From NCBI GenBank assembly GCA_002359735.1, contig DENS01000001.1:166685-181927 (forward strand): DNA of 15,243 bases. Direction: 5' to 3'. The notes below the pieces were generated by a model. That model saw only the letters and a list, made by a program, of their open reading frames with translations. It had not been told where the DNA came from and did no database searches. Source of the stretch: Micavibrio sp. UBA2638 (GTDB lineage: Bacteria; Pseudomonadota; Alphaproteobacteria; Micavibrionales; Micavibrionaceae). Below are positions 14,400 through 15,243 of this stretch, one piece after another. The position numbers and the translations under genes were made by a program. Each line of letters opens with the position of its first letter. The first letter of the stretch is position 1.

Positions 14400-15243
14400 A
14401 TGAGCGCAAATACATACACAAAAGGTCCTGATGAACGTGGACATTTCGGCCCCTATGGTGGCCGCTATGTCGCCGAAACTTTGATGCCGTTAATTTTGAG
14501 CGTCGAAGATGCCTATAATAAAGCCAAAGCCGACCCGGATTTCTGGGATGAATTTCAGATGCTGGCGCGCGATTATATTGGGCGGCCATCCCCACTTTAT
14601 TATTGCCAACGCATCACCGAACATCTGGGCGGCGCCAAAGTTTATTTCAAACGCGATGAACTGAACCACACTGGCGCTCATAAAATAAATCATTGTATCG
14701 GGCAAGTATTATTGGCACGCCGCATGGGTAAAACCCGCATCATTTGCGAAACAGGGGCTGGTCAGCATGGCGTCGCCACGGCAACGGTTTGCGCGCTATT
14801 TAATTTGCCTTGTACAGTTTTTATGGGGGCAAAAGACATGGAGCGCCAAGCCCCCAATGTTTTCCGTATGAAGTTACTGGGGGCGGAAGTACGCGGCGTA
14901 AAGGATGGATCAGCATCACTAAAGGATGCCATGAACGAGGCATTACGTGATTGGGTCACAAATGTACATGATACCTATTACATCATTGGAACGGTTGCCG
15001 GCCCACACCCTTTCCCCGCAATGGTGCGTGACTTTCAATCAGTTATTGGCAAAGAGTTACGCGACCAAATGATGGACCGCGAAGGACGTTTACCCGATAC
15101 ACTGGTTGCGGCCATTGGCGGCGGATCAAACGCAATGGGGTTATTTCATCCCTTTCTGGACGAACCTGACGTATCCATGATTGGCGTGGAGGCCGGAGGC
15201 ATGGGCGTTGATACCGACAAACACGCCGCCAGCCTGAACGGAG
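14400..15243 (+). CDS. trpB: Tryptophan synthase beta chain, N-terminal part (cut by window edge)
   Basis: Condenses indole with serine to tryptophan using pyridoxal phosphate, in complex with TrpA (probably next, outside the window). 281 of about 400 residues are present. GHFGPYGGRYVAETLMP opens the protein; the PLP lysine is K95 in NHTGAHKIN, with CETGAGQHGVATA, FMGAKDMERQAPNVFRMKLLGAEV, GPHPFPAMVRDFQ and the phosphate-binding GGGSNAMG following, all of the TrpB1 type. Start ATG 14400 lies 9 bases after trpF; the ribosome site is weak (AAGATAG), so coupling to trpF translation is likely. Confidence 0.97.
   Translation, partial: MSANTYTKGPDERGHFGPYGGRYVAETLMPLILSVEDAYNKAKADPDFWDEFQMLARDYIGRPSPLYYCQRITEHLGGAKVYFKRDELNHTGAHKINHCIGQVLLARRMGKTRIICETGAGQHGVATATVCALFNLPCTVFMGAKDMERQAPNVFRMKLLGAEVRGVKDGSASLKDAMNEALRDWVTNVHDTYYIIGTVAGPHPFPAMVRDFQSVIGKELRDQMMDREGRLPDTLVAAIGGGSNAMGLFHPFLDEPDVSMIGVEAGGMGVDTDKHAASLNG

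Noticed and set aside
1..15243. Mobile element, prophage, CRISPR, toxin-antitoxin or defence island
   Set aside because: No transposase, integrase, terminal repeats, direct-repeat array or small paired genes were found; the window is mostly conserved housekeeping order.

Overview
The window reads as ordinary chromosomal DNA of a moderate-GC Gram-negative proteobacterium, most likely an alphaproteobacterium. The main reason is the gene run aroA-cmk-rpsA-ihfB-lapA-(pyrF)-trpF-trpB, a conserved proteobacterial neighbourhood whose trpF-trpB end after ihfB/lapA is typical of Alphaproteobacteria. A Micavibrio-like or other lower-GC lineage is possible, but I cannot place it from sequence alone. No mobile element, prophage, CRISPR array, tRNA or rRNA gene was seen. 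No gene-free stretch exceeds about 210 bases.

Left part (1-5100): the 5' part of cysS (minus strand, cut by the window edge) is divergent from folE (plus). folE converges on an unusual response-regulator-like gene (minus) whose receiver domain sits at the C-terminus behind an unrecognised 165-residue N-terminal region. Upstream of it on the minus strand is pyrC (class II dihydroorotase). pyrC is divergent from a SAM-dependent methyltransferase of the kind with a C-terminal 'THUMP-like' domain, a type I associate mainly with Bacteroidota.

Middle (5101-9435): a membrane-anchored composite GGDEF-EAL protein carries a GEDEF variant, no I-site and an intact EAL catalytic set. It is most simply a c-di-GMP phosphodiesterase with an allosteric GTP-binding domain. 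It is followed by aroA (shikimate pathway) and cmk (CMP kinase).

Right part (9595-15243): rpsA (ribosomal protein S1 with six S1 repeats and a Lys/Ala/Asp/Glu-rich tail) ends at a strong symmetric terminator. An uncharacterised HExxH metallopeptidase-like gene lies in opposite orientation between rpsA and ihfB. The tightly packed run ihfB-lapA-pyrF-trpF-trpB follows; trpB is cut by the window end.

Most genes are housekeeping: translation (cysS, rpsA), pyrimidine supply (pyrC, pyrF, cmk), aromatic amino acids and tryptophan (aroA, trpF, trpB), and pterin synthesis (folE). The points of real interest are four accessory proteins (the receiver-domain protein, the Bacteroidota-like methyltransferase, the GEDEF-EAL protein and the HELGH protein) and a few unexplained inverted repeats or leaders. 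I found no convincing multi-gene novel system.
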